Positions 1 through 6,659 of a DNA stretch of 8,411 bases are shown piece after piece; positions within the stretch are counted from its first letter, which is position 1; each line of letters starts with the position of its first letter. Below the pieces are notes generated by a model. That model saw only the letters and a program-made list of their open reading frames with translations, was not told where the DNA came from and did no database searches. The translations under genes and the position numbers were made by a program. Origin of the DNA: an uncultured Atopobium sp. (GTDB taxonomy: Bacteria > Actinomycetota > Coriobacteriia > Coriobacteriales > Atopobiaceae); the NCBI GenBank assembly GCA_938045565.1, contig CALIAZ010000048.1, positions 1 to 8,411 on the forward strand. Direction: 5' to 3'.

Positions 1-54
1 GGCAATGGCTTCCCAAGCCATCATCCGCGGGTTCGAATCCCGTTGCCCGCTCCA
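1..54 (+). tRNA. tRNA-Gly(CCC), 5' end cut by window
   Basis: This is the 3' portion of a tRNA gene. The anticodon stem is ATGGC (5-9) with GCCAT (17-21), enclosing the loop TTCCCAA with anticodon CCC at 12-14, which reads the glycine codon GGG. The T arm is GCGGG (27-31), loop TTCGAAT, CCCGT (39-43), with one G-T pair at the base. The 3' acceptor strand TGCCCGC (44-50) is followed by discriminator T and an encoded CCA (52-54). The 5' acceptor strand and most of the D arm lie before the window. A terminator follows 9 bp later. Confidence 0.95.
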
Positions 55-63
55 ATGACATAC

Positions 64-86
64 AAGAGCCCTTCGGGGCTCTTTTT
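64..86 (+). terminator. Intrinsic terminator of tRNA-Gly
   Basis: An 8-bp perfect stem AAGAGCCC/GGGCTCTT closes on the stable tetraloop TTCG and runs into a T tract (82-86). It lies just after the tRNA-Gly CCA end and would end that transcript, separating it from the aminopeptidase gene. Confidence 0.92.
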
Positions 87-221
87 ATGGACAAGATTGA
101 AATTTGGCGTTGTGAAGAAGGTTGTTCGGGTAGAAGTGGAACGGAAATACTTTGGATCTATCGCCAAAACGGTTGCTCTTAATTTCTTGAATTACGTGGA
201 TTGACAGTTGAAGGGAACAAC
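87..221 (+). other. Intergenic leader before the aminopeptidase gene
   Basis: This stretch of about 135 bp lies between the tRNA-Gly terminator and the peptidase start, so the peptidase promoter must be here. I see no convincing -35/-10 pair. One weak option is TTGTTC (122-127) with AATACT (146-151), 18 bp apart. A 7-nt inverted repeat, TTTGGCG (103-109) and CGCCAAA (162-168), could close a leader structure, but its 52-nt spacing makes chance plausible. Confidence 0.4.
211..217 (+). promoter_or_regulatory. Ribosome binding site of the aminopeptidase gene
   Basis: AAGGGAA lies 4 nt before the ATG at 222. It is a good Shine-Dalgarno match and decides the start in favour of ATG 222 over the in-frame TTG at 201, which has no such site. 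Confidence 0.75.
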
Positions 222-1499
222 ATGGCACAAATTCCTATGACAGACCAAGAGGCAAAGATTGCCCTTGATGCGCTGTCTGATCAGATTGATAAATACGCTG
301 AGCTTCTTGTGAAGAAAGGATGCGCAATTTCTGAGGGAAGTCAGCTGGTAATTAACGCTTCAATTGAGATTGCCGATTTTGCCCGTAGAGTTCAGCGCGC
401 AGCCTATGCAGCTGGTGCAGAATTTGTCACGGTTATTTGGGGCGATCAAGAGTCCTCAAGAATTATGTACGAAAACGTTGATCTAGCTCGTCTTTCTAAA
501 ACCCCAAGCTGGAAGATTGAGCAGCTTAATTCCCTCGCAGAGCAGGGTGCAGCATTTTTGTTCCTCTCGTCTGATGACCCAAATGGTCTGAAAGGCATTG
601 ATCCAGAAAAGCCAGCTGCTGTTTCTCGTGCAAGAAACCTGGAGTGCGACGTCTTTAGAAACGGTATGGATTTTGGTAAAAATGTTTGGTGTATTGCTGG
701 CGTTCCTGCAGCTGAATGGGCAAAGGTAATTTTCCCAGAGCTTTCTGAGGCTGAGGCAATCTACAGGCTTTGGGTTGCTATTTTGGACGTTGCTCATGCA
801 AGTGGAGAAGATCCTCAGAGTGCTTGGGAGACCCACAATGCAACATTTGAGAAGACCAAGCGCTTCATGAATTCTCACCAGTTTGAAGAGCTTCGTTATG
901 AGTCTTCAAATGGAACTAACCTGACCATTGGCATGAATCCAGGACATCTTTGGGAGGGCGGCGCTGGCAAGACCCAGGACGGAACGTTGTTCTTCCCTAA
1001 CATTCCTACTGAGGAAGTCTTTACTACGCCAAATTACCGCAAGGTAAACGGCACTGTTCATTCTGCGCTACCTCTGATTCATGCTGGACAGATTGTTAAG
1101 AACTTCTGGTTTACCTTCAAAGATGGTGAGGTTGTTGACTACGGCGCTGAACAGGGCAAAGATGTTCTGACTTCTATTGTTTCTCAGAAAGGTGGCAAGT
1201 ACCTGGGAGAATGTGCGCTTATTTCCAAGAACACACCTATTCGCCAGAGCGGTATTTTGTTCTATGACACCTTGTATGACGAAAACGCCAGCTGCCACTT
1301 AGCACTTGGAATGGGCTTCCCAGAGTGCCTGGAGGGTGGCCTTGAGATGAACCCCGATGAACTCTTGGCTCATGGCGTCAATCAGAGTACAACACACGTC
1401 GATTTTATGATTGGTGCAGACGATTTGAACATTTGGGGAATTTCTGCCGATGGAAAAGAAACACCAATTTTCGTAAATGGACAATGGGCATGGGAGTAA
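222..1499 (+). CDS. M29-family metallo-aminopeptidase (PepS/AmpS type)
   Basis: The product is a 425-residue cytoplasmic aminopeptidase of the thermophilic-type M29 family (AmpS, AmpT, PepS). These are dimeric enzymes with two divalent metals that remove N-terminal residues from peptides. The C-terminal half carries the expected metal ligands in order: Glu in PTEEVFTTP (about 264-265), Glu in YLGECAL (330), His in ASCHLAL (359), and His and Asp in TTHVDFMIG (392 and 394). The length of about 410-425 residues is normal for the family, and no signal peptide is seen. The start is ATG 222, supported by AAGGGA just upstream. The gene is monocistronic, with tRNA genes on both sides. The likely role is peptide turnover for amino-acid nutrition. 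The family call is firm; substrate preference cannot be read from the sequence. Confidence 0.95.
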   Translation: MAQIPMTDQEAKIALDALSDQIDKYAELLVKKGCAISEGSQLVINASIEIADFARRVQRAAYAAGAEFVTVIWGDQESSRIMYENVDLARLSKTPSWKIEQLNSLAEQGAAFLFLSSDDPNGLKGIDPEKPAAVSRARNLECDVFRNGMDFGKNVWCIAGVPAAEWAKVIFPELSEAEAIYRLWVAILDVAHASGEDPQSAWETHNATFEKTKRFMNSHQFEELRYESSNGTNLTIGMNPGHLWEGGAGKTQDGTLFFPNIPTEEVFTTPNYRKVNGTVHSALPLIHAGQIVKNFWFTFKDGEVVDYGAEQGKDVLTSIVSQKGGKYLGECALISKNTPIRQSGILFYDTLYDENASCHLALGMGFPECLEGGLEMNPDELLAHGVNQSTTHVDFMIGADDLNIWGISADGKETPIFVNGQWAWE

Positions 1500-1501
1500 A
1501 C

Positions 1502-1531
1502 TGCTACACTATCCTAGTTGCGTGGTAAAAT
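1502..1531 (+). promoter_or_regulatory. Probable tRNA-Lys promoter (extended -10)
   Basis: TGGTAAAAT (1523-1531) is an extended -10 element (TGn plus TAAAAT, 5 of 6 to consensus), which would start RNA near 1538, about 10 nt before the tRNA. The -35 is weak, around TGCTAC (1502-1507) with an 18-bp spacer. The -10 lies in the centre of an inverted repeat, GCGTGG (1520-1525) and CCACGC (1534-1539). Confidence 0.5.
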
Positions 1532-1547
1532 TGCCACGCCCGATAAT

Positions 1548-1623
1548 GGGCCGTTAGCTCAGTTGGTAGAGCAGGGGACTTTTAATCCCAAGGTCTAGGG
1601 TTCGAACCCCTAACGGCCCACCA
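1548..1623 (+). tRNA. tRNA-Lys(TTT)
   Basis: A complete 76-nt cloverleaf. The acceptor stem is GGGCCGT with ACGGCCC, the D stem is GCTC/GAGC around AGTTGGTA, and the anticodon loop CTTTTAA has anticodon TTT at 1581-1583. The T arm contains GGTTCGAACC, the discriminator is A, and CCA is encoded (1621-1623). The outermost anticodon-stem pair (1574 with 1590) is a G/A mismatch, so that stem has four good pairs; otherwise it is canonical. It reads lysine AAA/AAG. Confidence 0.97.
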
Positions 1624-1635
1624 GGTAATTCAAAG

Positions 1636-1670
1636 GTCGGGTACCATAGTGGTACTCGACTTTTTCTTTT
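1636..1670 (+). terminator. Strong intrinsic terminator between tRNA-Lys and purB
   Basis: An 11-bp uninterrupted stem with one G-T pair runs from GTCGGGTACCA (1636-1646) over a TAG loop to TGGTACTCGAC (1650-1660), followed by TTTTTCTTTT (1661-1670). The AAAG before the stem can pair with the first T residues. It should end the tRNA-Lys transcript. It leaves only 21 bp before the purB start, including the purB Shine-Dalgarno site, so it may also limit purB transcription. Confidence 0.93.
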
Positions 1671-1691
1671 ACGAGTAGAAGGAGTCTCATC

Positions 1692-3038
1692 GTGGTAGAT
1701 CGCTACACCGGCAAAGAAATGGGCCATATCTTTTCTTTGGAGAACAAGTACGCCGTTTGGCAGGAGATTGAAGTCCTTGCGTGCGAAGCACAGGCTGAGC
1801 TGGGTGTTATTGGCATTTCTCGCGAAGAGGCAGCTTGGATTCGCGAGCATGCAGCGTTTAATCGCGCTGAGGTAGACGAGATTGAGGCTGTTACCAACCA
1901 CGATGTCATTGCTTTTCTGACCAACATGGGTTCCTATATTGATGCTGAGGTTCCAGAGGGTGAGCTCAAGCCAAGCCGCTGGGTTCACTATGGCATGACC
2001 TCAACAGACTTGGGCGATACTGCTCTTTGCTACCAGCTCACCCAGGCATGTGACCTGCTCATTGCTGCGGTTCGTCGCTGCGCTGCTATCTGCAAGCGTC
2101 GTGCTTTTGAGGAGCGCGACACTCTGTGCGTTGGTCGTACTCACGGTATTCATGCCGAGCCTATGACTTTTGGCATGAAGTTTGGTAGTTGGGCCTGGGA
2201 GTTCAAGCGCGATCTTGACCGCCTCAAGGACGCTCGCAAAAACGTTGCCTACGGCGCAATTTCTGGCGCTGTCGGAACTTACTCTTCTATTGATCCTTTT
2301 GTTGAGGAGTACGTTTGCGAGAAACTCGGTCTTGTCCACGATCCACTTTCAACTCAGGTTATTTCTCGCGACCACCACGCGTACCTTGCTGGTGTTCTGG
2401 CAACCGTTGCCGCCACCTGCGAGCGTGTTGCGACTGAGATGCGAGCACTGCAGAAGACCGATACCCTCGAGGCTGAGGAGCCATTCCGCAAGGGCCAGAA
2501 GGGCTCTTCAGCTATGCCTCACAAGCGCAATCCTATTACTGCCGAGAAAATCTGTGGTTTGTCCCGCGTAGTTAAGGCAAACGCACAGGTTGCCTTTGAT
2601 AACGTTGCGCTCTGGCACGAGCGTGACATCAGTCACTCTTCTGCTGAGCGTGTTGCTCAGGCAGATAGCTTCATTGCTCTTGACCATATGCTGTCAAAGC
2701 TTGAGTTCCTGCTTGATGGCATGGTTCTGTATCCAGAGCAGATGATGGCAAACCTCAATAAGACCCGCGGCATGCTCTTCTCGTCAAAGGTTCTTCTTGC
2801 CCTGGTAAACACTGGTATTACTCGCGAAGAGGCATACAAGATTGTCCAGTCTAACGCTATGAAGGTGTGGGGCGACATTCAGCAGTGCAAGGAAGGACCA
2901 TCCTATCAGGAGCTTCTTGAGGCAGATCCAGCTTGTACACTGAGCCACGAGGAGCTTGAGAAGATTTTTGATCCTCGCGCGTTCCTTACCCGCTCAAACG
3001 TTCTGTTTGACCGTCTTGAGCACCTTGAATTGGACTAA
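1692..3038 (+). CDS. purB: Adenylosuccinate lyase
   Basis: PurB (448 residues, cytoplasmic, normally a tetramer) removes fumarate twice in purine synthesis: SAICAR to AICAR, and adenylosuccinate to AMP. The sequence has the fumarase/aspartase superfamily layout. It shows the N-terminal RYTGKEM/LENKY region (4-20), TNHDVIAF with a conserved His at 70, the active-site stretch TSTDLGDT (103-110), GRTHGIHAEP with the catalytic-region His 151, and the signature loop GSSAMPHKRNP (271-281) with the catalytic serine. The start is GTG 1692, 7 nt after AAGGAG (1679-1684), and matches where homologues begin, just before DRYT. The lipoprotein gene begins 3 bp after its stop. PurC, the enzyme that makes its substrate SAICAR, is 3.6 kb downstream. 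No frame damage is seen. Confidence 0.98.
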   Translation: MVDRYTGKEMGHIFSLENKYAVWQEIEVLACEAQAELGVIGISREEAAWIREHAAFNRAEVDEIEAVTNHDVIAFLTNMGSYIDAEVPEGELKPSRWVHYGMTSTDLGDTALCYQLTQACDLLIAAVRRCAAICKRRAFEERDTLCVGRTHGIHAEPMTFGMKFGSWAWEFKRDLDRLKDARKNVAYGAISGAVGTYSSIDPFVEEYVCEKLGLVHDPLSTQVISRDHHAYLAGVLATVAATCERVATEMRALQKTDTLEAEEPFRKGQKGSSAMPHKRNPITAEKICGLSRVVKANAQVAFDNVALWHERDISHSSAERVAQADSFIALDHMLSKLEFLLDGMVLYPEQMMANLNKTRGMLFSSKVLLALVNTGITREEAYKIVQSNAMKVWGDIQQCKEGPSYQELLEADPACTLSHEELEKIFDPRAFLTRSNVLFDRLEHLELD

Positions 3039-3041
3039 ATC

Positions 3042-4253
3042 GTGGCTTTGTTTGGGAACATTTCTCGTCGAAACTTCTTCAAGACGGGAGCAGCTGGCGT
3101 AGTAGTTGCTGGCGCAATTAGTATCGCAGCAGGCTGCTCCCATCAAGAGAGTTCAGGTGACGCAGGAAAGCCGCTGGTACTTGATGAGTCTTCTGGCACA
3201 AACGTGCTGGACACTTATAGCTCAACGGAATATTCTGCTCAGCCAAGCCAGACATGGACGCTTCCTTTAGGAAGCGTGTTACATCCAGCCGACGGAAATT
3301 GGATTCCCGTTACCACGGCTGGCGCATCTGCCACGCCTATGGTAAAGGGCTCTGCTCTCTCGCTGACGTCTGGCCAGGTAGTTGACGTTGTTCCTACAGC
3401 TCAGATGAACAATACTACCGCCGCTATTTACGACGTTCGCTGCTCTGACTCTGTGTATGCATGGGTTGAGGTGGATACCACAACCTTTGATTGGGAACTT
3501 CTCGCTGCACCATTTTCTGACGGCAAGCTGACGGGTGACGCAAAGGTACTGTACAAGGCCGATAAAAACTGGGATCCGGCTCCATTTGCCTGCGGAGACG
3601 ATAAGGTGGTTTGGCTTGTCCAGCCTTCTTCTTCGGGCGAGAAAACCCGTGAGTCTTCTCACTGCTATGTATGGCGTGTGGGCGATTCTGAAGGAACGGA
3701 TGCCGTCGAATCTCCAGGTAGATTTGCTACAGCACCGTCCATTTCTAAGGGTGTAGTCACCCTTACCCCTCGAGTCCGTGCCTCTGAGGGCACCTACTAT
3801 GGTGTTACGGCATACCTACTGGGCGATAACCTCAAAACTAAGGTTGACCAGCTTGTTATGCCTCAATCTGTTAAGCCTTTTGTAGCAAGTCGCGTAGACG
3901 ATAAGTTTGTTGTGTCTGTTGAAGCAAGCTATGACTCGGGCGGTCTTTTGGGCAAGATGGGAACGTATATCTTGCCTGCTTCAGGAGAAAATCCTTACGT
4001 CATTGAGCGCGAGCCTTATGCAATAGCTGCAGGTAAAGGTAGCCTTTATATTATTAAGAGTCGTGCTTCTTACGTGCTTGTTGATACACAGAATCAAACG
4101 GTAAACTGGCTTTATTCAATGGATAGAAGCGTTGATTACGGAGAATTCCCTGCCCGAGAAGGCAACTGTGATTCTTTTGTAACCTACTCGACTGTTAAAG
4201 ACCCTACCAGCGGATATCCTGCTTCCGTGACAGTTCGTGTTTTTTCTTTGTAG
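3042..4253 (+). CDS. Tat-exported lipoprotein with six propeller-like repeats
   Basis: This 403-residue envelope lipoprotein has no function I can name. The N-terminus carries a twin-arginine motif SRRNFFK (8-14), a hydrophobic run (about 16-30) and a lipobox ending IAAGC, with the lipidated Cys at 32. It should therefore be exported folded and anchored to the outer face of the membrane. A Ser/Gly/Asp-rich linker follows to about residue 70. From about 130 onward, six similar beta-rich units appear, each with a hydrophobic pair after a charged or Gly turn (at about 138, 189, 238, 289, 335 and 379), spaced 44-51 residues. That is the period of beta-propeller blades. The GTG start lies 3 nt after the purB stop and lacks a clear Shine-Dalgarno site, so coupling to purB is likely. 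The two-component genes downstream suggest a role in envelope sensing, by analogy with LpqB of MtrAB-LpqB. Confidence 0.85.
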   Translation: MALFGNISRRNFFKTGAAGVVVAGAISIAAGCSHQESSGDAGKPLVLDESSGTNVLDTYSSTEYSAQPSQTWTLPLGSVLHPADGNWIPVTTAGASATPMVKGSALSLTSGQVVDVVPTAQMNNTTAAIYDVRCSDSVYAWVEVDTTTFDWELLAAPFSDGKLTGDAKVLYKADKNWDPAPFACGDDKVVWLVQPSSSGEKTRESSHCYVWRVGDSEGTDAVESPGRFATAPSISKGVVTLTPRVRASEGTYYGVTAYLLGDNLKTKVDQLVMPQSVKPFVASRVDDKFVVSVEASYDSGGLLGKMGTYILPASGENPYVIEREPYAIAAGKGSLYIIKSRASYVLVDTQNQTVNWLYSMDRSVDYGEFPAREGNCDSFVTYSTVKDPTSGYPASVTVRVFSL

Positions 4254-4258
4254 ATTAT

Positions 4259-4288
4259 TTGTAGGCATAGCGATAGAATGAATATAAA
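4259..4288 (+). promoter_or_regulatory. Candidate promoter of the response-regulator operon
   Basis: TTGTAG (4259-4264) and TATAAA (4283-4288) are separated by 18 bp. The -10 matches consensus at 5 of 6 positions and the -35 at 3. It lies in the most AT-rich stretch of the window and would start RNA near 4295, about 60 nt before the regulator ATG. A second -10-like hexamer, TAGAAT, is at 4274-4279. Confidence 0.5.
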
Positions 4289-4326
4289 TAATTAATGAAT
4301 AATCGTAATGTGCCATAAGCACATAC
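4277..4326 (+). promoter_or_regulatory. Direct and inverted repeats upstream of the response regulator
   Basis: The octamer AATGAATA occurs at 4277-4284 and again at 4294-4301, 17 bp apart, on either side of the predicted transcription start. It is followed by an inverted repeat ATGTGC (4308-4313), spacer CATAA, GCACAT (4319-4324). With one bulged A the inverted repeat extends to GTA and TAC at its outer ends (4305-4326). Either may be an operator, for example for autoregulation, or a hairpin in the mRNA leader. Function is inferred from position only. Confidence 0.35.
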
Positions 4327-4340
4327 ATGCAGGGCAAAAG

Positions 4341-4350
4341 AAAAGGGGAG
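4341..4350 (+). promoter_or_regulatory. Ribosome binding site of the response regulator
   Basis: AAAAGGGGAG lies directly before ATG 4354 with 3 nt between. It sets the start at 4354 over the in-frame ATG at 4327, which lies upstream of this site and would place it inside the coding region. Confidence 0.7.
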
Positions 4351-4353
4351 ACA

Positions 4354-5067
4354 ATGGCTTCCGACGAGAAGAAAATTCTGATTGTCGAAGATGAGAAAGT
4401 CATCCGTGACGCCGTCTCAGCATATCTTGAGCGCGAAAATTACGTTGTTAAGGGTGTTGGCGACGGTCAGAGTGCAGTTGAAGAGTTTGAGAAACATGCA
4501 TTTGACCTGGTTATCCTTGACCTCATGCTTCCAAAGCTTTCTGGAGAGCGCGTTTGCCGTGCAATCAGAGATACCTCCAATGTGCCTATCATTATGCTTA
4601 CCGCAAAAGGTGAGGTAGAAGACAGGATTATTGGTCTTGAGCTTGGTGCTGATGACTACCTTGTCAAGCCTTTCTCACCTCGTGAGCTGGTGGCACGTGT
4701 TCGCGCACTGTTCCGCCGTACGTATTCTGAGCCAGAGACTGCTGTTGATGTGCTTGATTACGGTACGCTTACCATTGATATTTCTGGTCACAAGATTCTC
4801 ATTAACAACGAGGAAGTTGATCTAACCGCTTCAGAGTTTAAACTGCTTACTACCCTTGCTCGCTATCCTGGCCGCGTGTACACGCGTATGGAGCTTGTCA
4901 AGAAGGTCTTGGGCTATGACTTTGAGGGCTATGAGCGCACTATTGATTCTCACGTCAAGAATTTGCGTGCAAAGCTTGGTGACGACCCTCGTAATCCTCG
5001 CTGGCTGTTCACCGTTCACGGTGTTGGCTACCGCTTTGAGGCTGGCAACGCTAGCCACGAGTCCTAA
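4354..5067 (+). CDS. OmpR/PhoB-family response regulator
   Basis: A 237-residue DNA-binding response regulator, cytoplasmic, expected to be phosphorylated by the kinase encoded next. The receiver domain (7-122) has all key residues: acidic pair Glu12/Asp13, phosphoacceptor Asp56 in VILDLMLP, Thr83 in MLTAK, and Lys105 in DYLVKPF. A short linker leads to a winged-helix DNA-binding domain (about 131-230), with a recognition-helix region around YERTIDSHVKNLRAKLG (193-209) and the wing GVGYRFE (223-229). Length is typical of PhoB, RegX3 and MtrA-type regulators. The start ATG 4354 is set by AAGGGGAG. The histidine kinase gene starts 11 bp after its stop, so the two are one transcription unit. The target genes are unknown; the neighbouring lipoprotein and purC are reasonable candidates. 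It is intact. Confidence 0.97.
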   Translation: MASDEKKILIVEDEKVIRDAVSAYLERENYVVKGVGDGQSAVEEFEKHAFDLVILDLMLPKLSGERVCRAIRDTSNVPIIMLTAKGEVEDRIIGLELGADDYLVKPFSPRELVARVRALFRRTYSEPETAVDVLDYGTLTIDISGHKILINNEEVDLTASEFKLLTTLARYPGRVYTRMELVKKVLGYDFEGYERTIDSHVKNLRAKLGDDPRNPRWLFTVHGVGYRFEAGNASHES

Positions 5068-5078
5068 GCTCTAGAGTT

Positions 5079-6584
5079 TTGGCGCTCTTCAAGAAACATC
5101 ATTCAAATTCTCTTAAGAACCCTCCAGAAACTGAGGGTTCTTACAAAACTATTAAGCCTGATCCTGTTGGAACTCAGAGCTTTACTACCCGCATGGCGGC
5201 GTTCTTTGCGCTGACCGCGGTCATGACGGTTTTGGTACTTATTTCTGTCTTGGGTATTGTGTGGGAGAGTCGCTTTACTGCTTATACCAGGGAGAACTTG
5301 CAGAATACTGTCGATAACACCGCGCTTAATATGTCTCAAGCATACGCGCGCGCAGAAGGCTGGAACGCTGATGTACTTTCCATTGCACGCCAGGCCTCAT
5401 CGTCTAATCCCGATATTGGCATCCAGATTTTAGACGTTTCTGGCGTGGTGCTGTATGACGACTCGGCGCCAAACGCACGTCGACCTGGCGTAAACAGTTC
5501 GCTATCTGGTCCTCAGACAGGCGACTCTGTGGTGTATGCAGTTGTTCAAAACTTGCAAGGAGAGGCTGTAGGCAGCATCAGAATCTGGACGTTTGGTTCT
5601 GAGCCGTTCTTAACCCAGCGAGACATTGCATTCCGTAATGGCTCCTACCAGGCAATCAGTCTTGCTGCAGCTATTGCAATCTCGCTGTCTGGATTGATTG
5701 GTATTTTGGCTTCACGCTCGCTCACCAAGCCTATGCGTCGCATTACCGAGACGGCTGTTCAGATTAGAAGCGGTAATCTTGCTGCTCGTTCAGGTATCCG
5801 TGGTGAGAATGAACTGGGGCGCCTGGGAGAAACCTTTGATGACATGGCGTCTTCACTCGAAAGAGACATTAAGCTTGAACGCCGCCTGACCAGCGATGTT
5901 GCGCACGAGCTCAGAACTCCGCTCATGGCAATTATGGCTACCGTTGAAGCAATTCAAGATGGTATCTTGCCTGCAGATGAAGAGCGCCTGGAAAACATTG
6001 TGTCTGAGAGTAGACGTCTTTCTCGCCTGGTAGATGCCATGCTCCACCTTTCAAGGCTTGAGAACGGAAAGACAAAGTTCAACCCAGAAAGCGTTAATGT
6101 GGTAGCAATGGTAGCAAGTATTGTTGCCGTGCAAGAGACGCTTTTCAAAGAGAATAATCGCACGCTGACCTTTGTGGATAAGACGCCTGAAGGCAACTGT
6201 TTTGTTGATATTGATTCGGACATGATCCGAGAAGCTCTGACTAATTTGCTGAGTAACGCCATCCGCTACACCGATGACGGTGGCCATGTTGTCATAACCG
6301 TTTCAATTGACGATACCGACGCGGTTATTTCCGTGTCTGATGACGGAATGGGAATTGCTCCTGAGGACATTCCACAGACCTTCTCGCGATTCTGGCGCGC
6401 AGAAGAGAGCCGTGAGCGTGCATCAGGAGGCCTAGGTGTAGGCCTGGCAATCACAAAAGAGATTATGGACCGTCACAACGGCACCATCTCGGTAGAATCA
6501 GAGCTTGGAAAAGGCACTACCTTCTCGCTGTATCTTCCAGTGCTTACTCAAAACAATATCTCTGTTACAGAAACGTTGTTGTAG
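5079..6584 (+). CDS. Membrane sensor histidine kinase, partner of the upstream regulator
   Basis: A 501-residue sensor kinase. Domains in order: a basic, polar cytoplasmic tail (1-39), TM1 (about 41-62), an extracytoplasmic sensor region of about 125 residues (64-190), TM2 (191-211), HAMP (212-264), HisKA with the phosphorylated His276 in DVAHELRTP, and HATPase_c. The ATPase part has the N box NLLSNAIRY (Asn393), the G1 box SDDGMGI (420-426), an F box FSRFWR (435-440) and a G2 box GGLGVGLAI (450-458). It autophosphorylates on His276 and passes phosphate to Asp56 of the regulator. The sensor region contains a PDC/Cache-like phrase IQILDVSGVVLYDD (115-128), but the ligand is unknown. The start taken is TTG 5079, 11 bp after the regulator stop, with no good Shine-Dalgarno site. 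ATG 5193 (463 residues) is possible and would begin just before TM1. Confidence 0.93.
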   Translation: MALFKKHHSNSLKNPPETEGSYKTIKPDPVGTQSFTTRMAAFFALTAVMTVLVLISVLGIVWESRFTAYTRENLQNTVDNTALNMSQAYARAEGWNADVLSIARQASSSNPDIGIQILDVSGVVLYDDSAPNARRPGVNSSLSGPQTGDSVVYAVVQNLQGEAVGSIRIWTFGSEPFLTQRDIAFRNGSYQAISLAAAIAISLSGLIGILASRSLTKPMRRITETAVQIRSGNLAARSGIRGENELGRLGETFDDMASSLERDIKLERRLTSDVAHELRTPLMAIMATVEAIQDGILPADEERLENIVSESRRLSRLVDAMLHLSRLENGKTKFNPESVNVVAMVASIVAVQETLFKENNRTLTFVDKTPEGNCFVDIDSDMIREALTNLLSNAIRYTDDGGHVVITVSIDDTDAVISVSDDGMGIAPEDIPQTFSRFWRAEESRERASGGLGVGLAITKEIMDRHNGTISVESELGKGTTFSLYLPVLTQNNISVTETLL

Positions 6585-6659
6585 GCCGATTTTTGGGCAT
6601 TTTGCCGTACAATCAAAAGTCCTGCAATACAACGCGCTTTGCGCAGAAGTGAGGTCATT
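6585..6659 (+). promoter_or_regulatory. Kinase-purC intergenic gap, possible purC promoter
   Basis: A 75-bp gap with no convincing terminator. TACAAT (6608-6613) is a good -10 hexamer, but I see no -35 at the right distance. TTGCCG (6602-6607) could serve as a -35 for a weak -10 near CAATAC (6625-6630). A small hairpin GCGC-TTT-GCGC (6634-6644) lies before the purC ribosome site. No purine riboswitch or PurR-type box was recognised. purC may have its own promoter or be read through from the kinase. Confidence 0.35.
6651..6655 (+). promoter_or_regulatory. Ribosome binding site of purC
   Basis: GAGGT precedes GTG 6660 by 4 nt and decides the start. An in-frame TTG at 6639 lies upstream of it and has no such site. 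Confidence 0.6.

Noticed and set aside
103..168. TTTGGCG/CGCCAAA inverted repeat before the aminopeptidase gene as a regulatory structure
   Set aside because: The 7-nt arms are 52 nt apart with no supporting internal stem. This is within what chance gives for a gap of this size.
201..206. TTGACA, a perfect -35 hexamer
   Set aside because: It lies 15 bp before the ATG, so any transcript from it would begin inside the coding sequence. It is probably chance.
201..221. TTG 201 as the aminopeptidase start
   Set aside because: The Shine-Dalgarno site AAGGGA lies downstream of it and directly before ATG 222. The extra seven residues would be encoded by the ribosome site itself.
1542..1547. GATAAT as the tRNA-Lys -10, with TTGCGT (1518-1523) as -35
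   Set aside because: The transcript would start near 1554, inside the tRNA, so it could not make a complete 5' end.
1554..1988. Reverse-strand open frame of 144 codons over tRNA-Lys and purB
   Set aside because: It runs antisense through the tRNA and the conserved purB start, has no ribosome site, and its product resembles no protein. It is a shadow of purB.
4327..4353. ATG 4327 as the response-regulator start
   Set aside because: It would place the strong ribosome site AAGGGGAG inside the coding region and add nine non-conserved residues before the receiver domain.
6595..6606. GGGCA-TTT-TGCC as a terminator after the kinase gene
   Set aside because: The stem is only 4 bp and no T tract follows. 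It is too weak to call.
6639..6659. TTG 6639 as the purC start
   Set aside because: GAGGT before GTG 6660 fits better, and the added residues are not part of the PurC fold.
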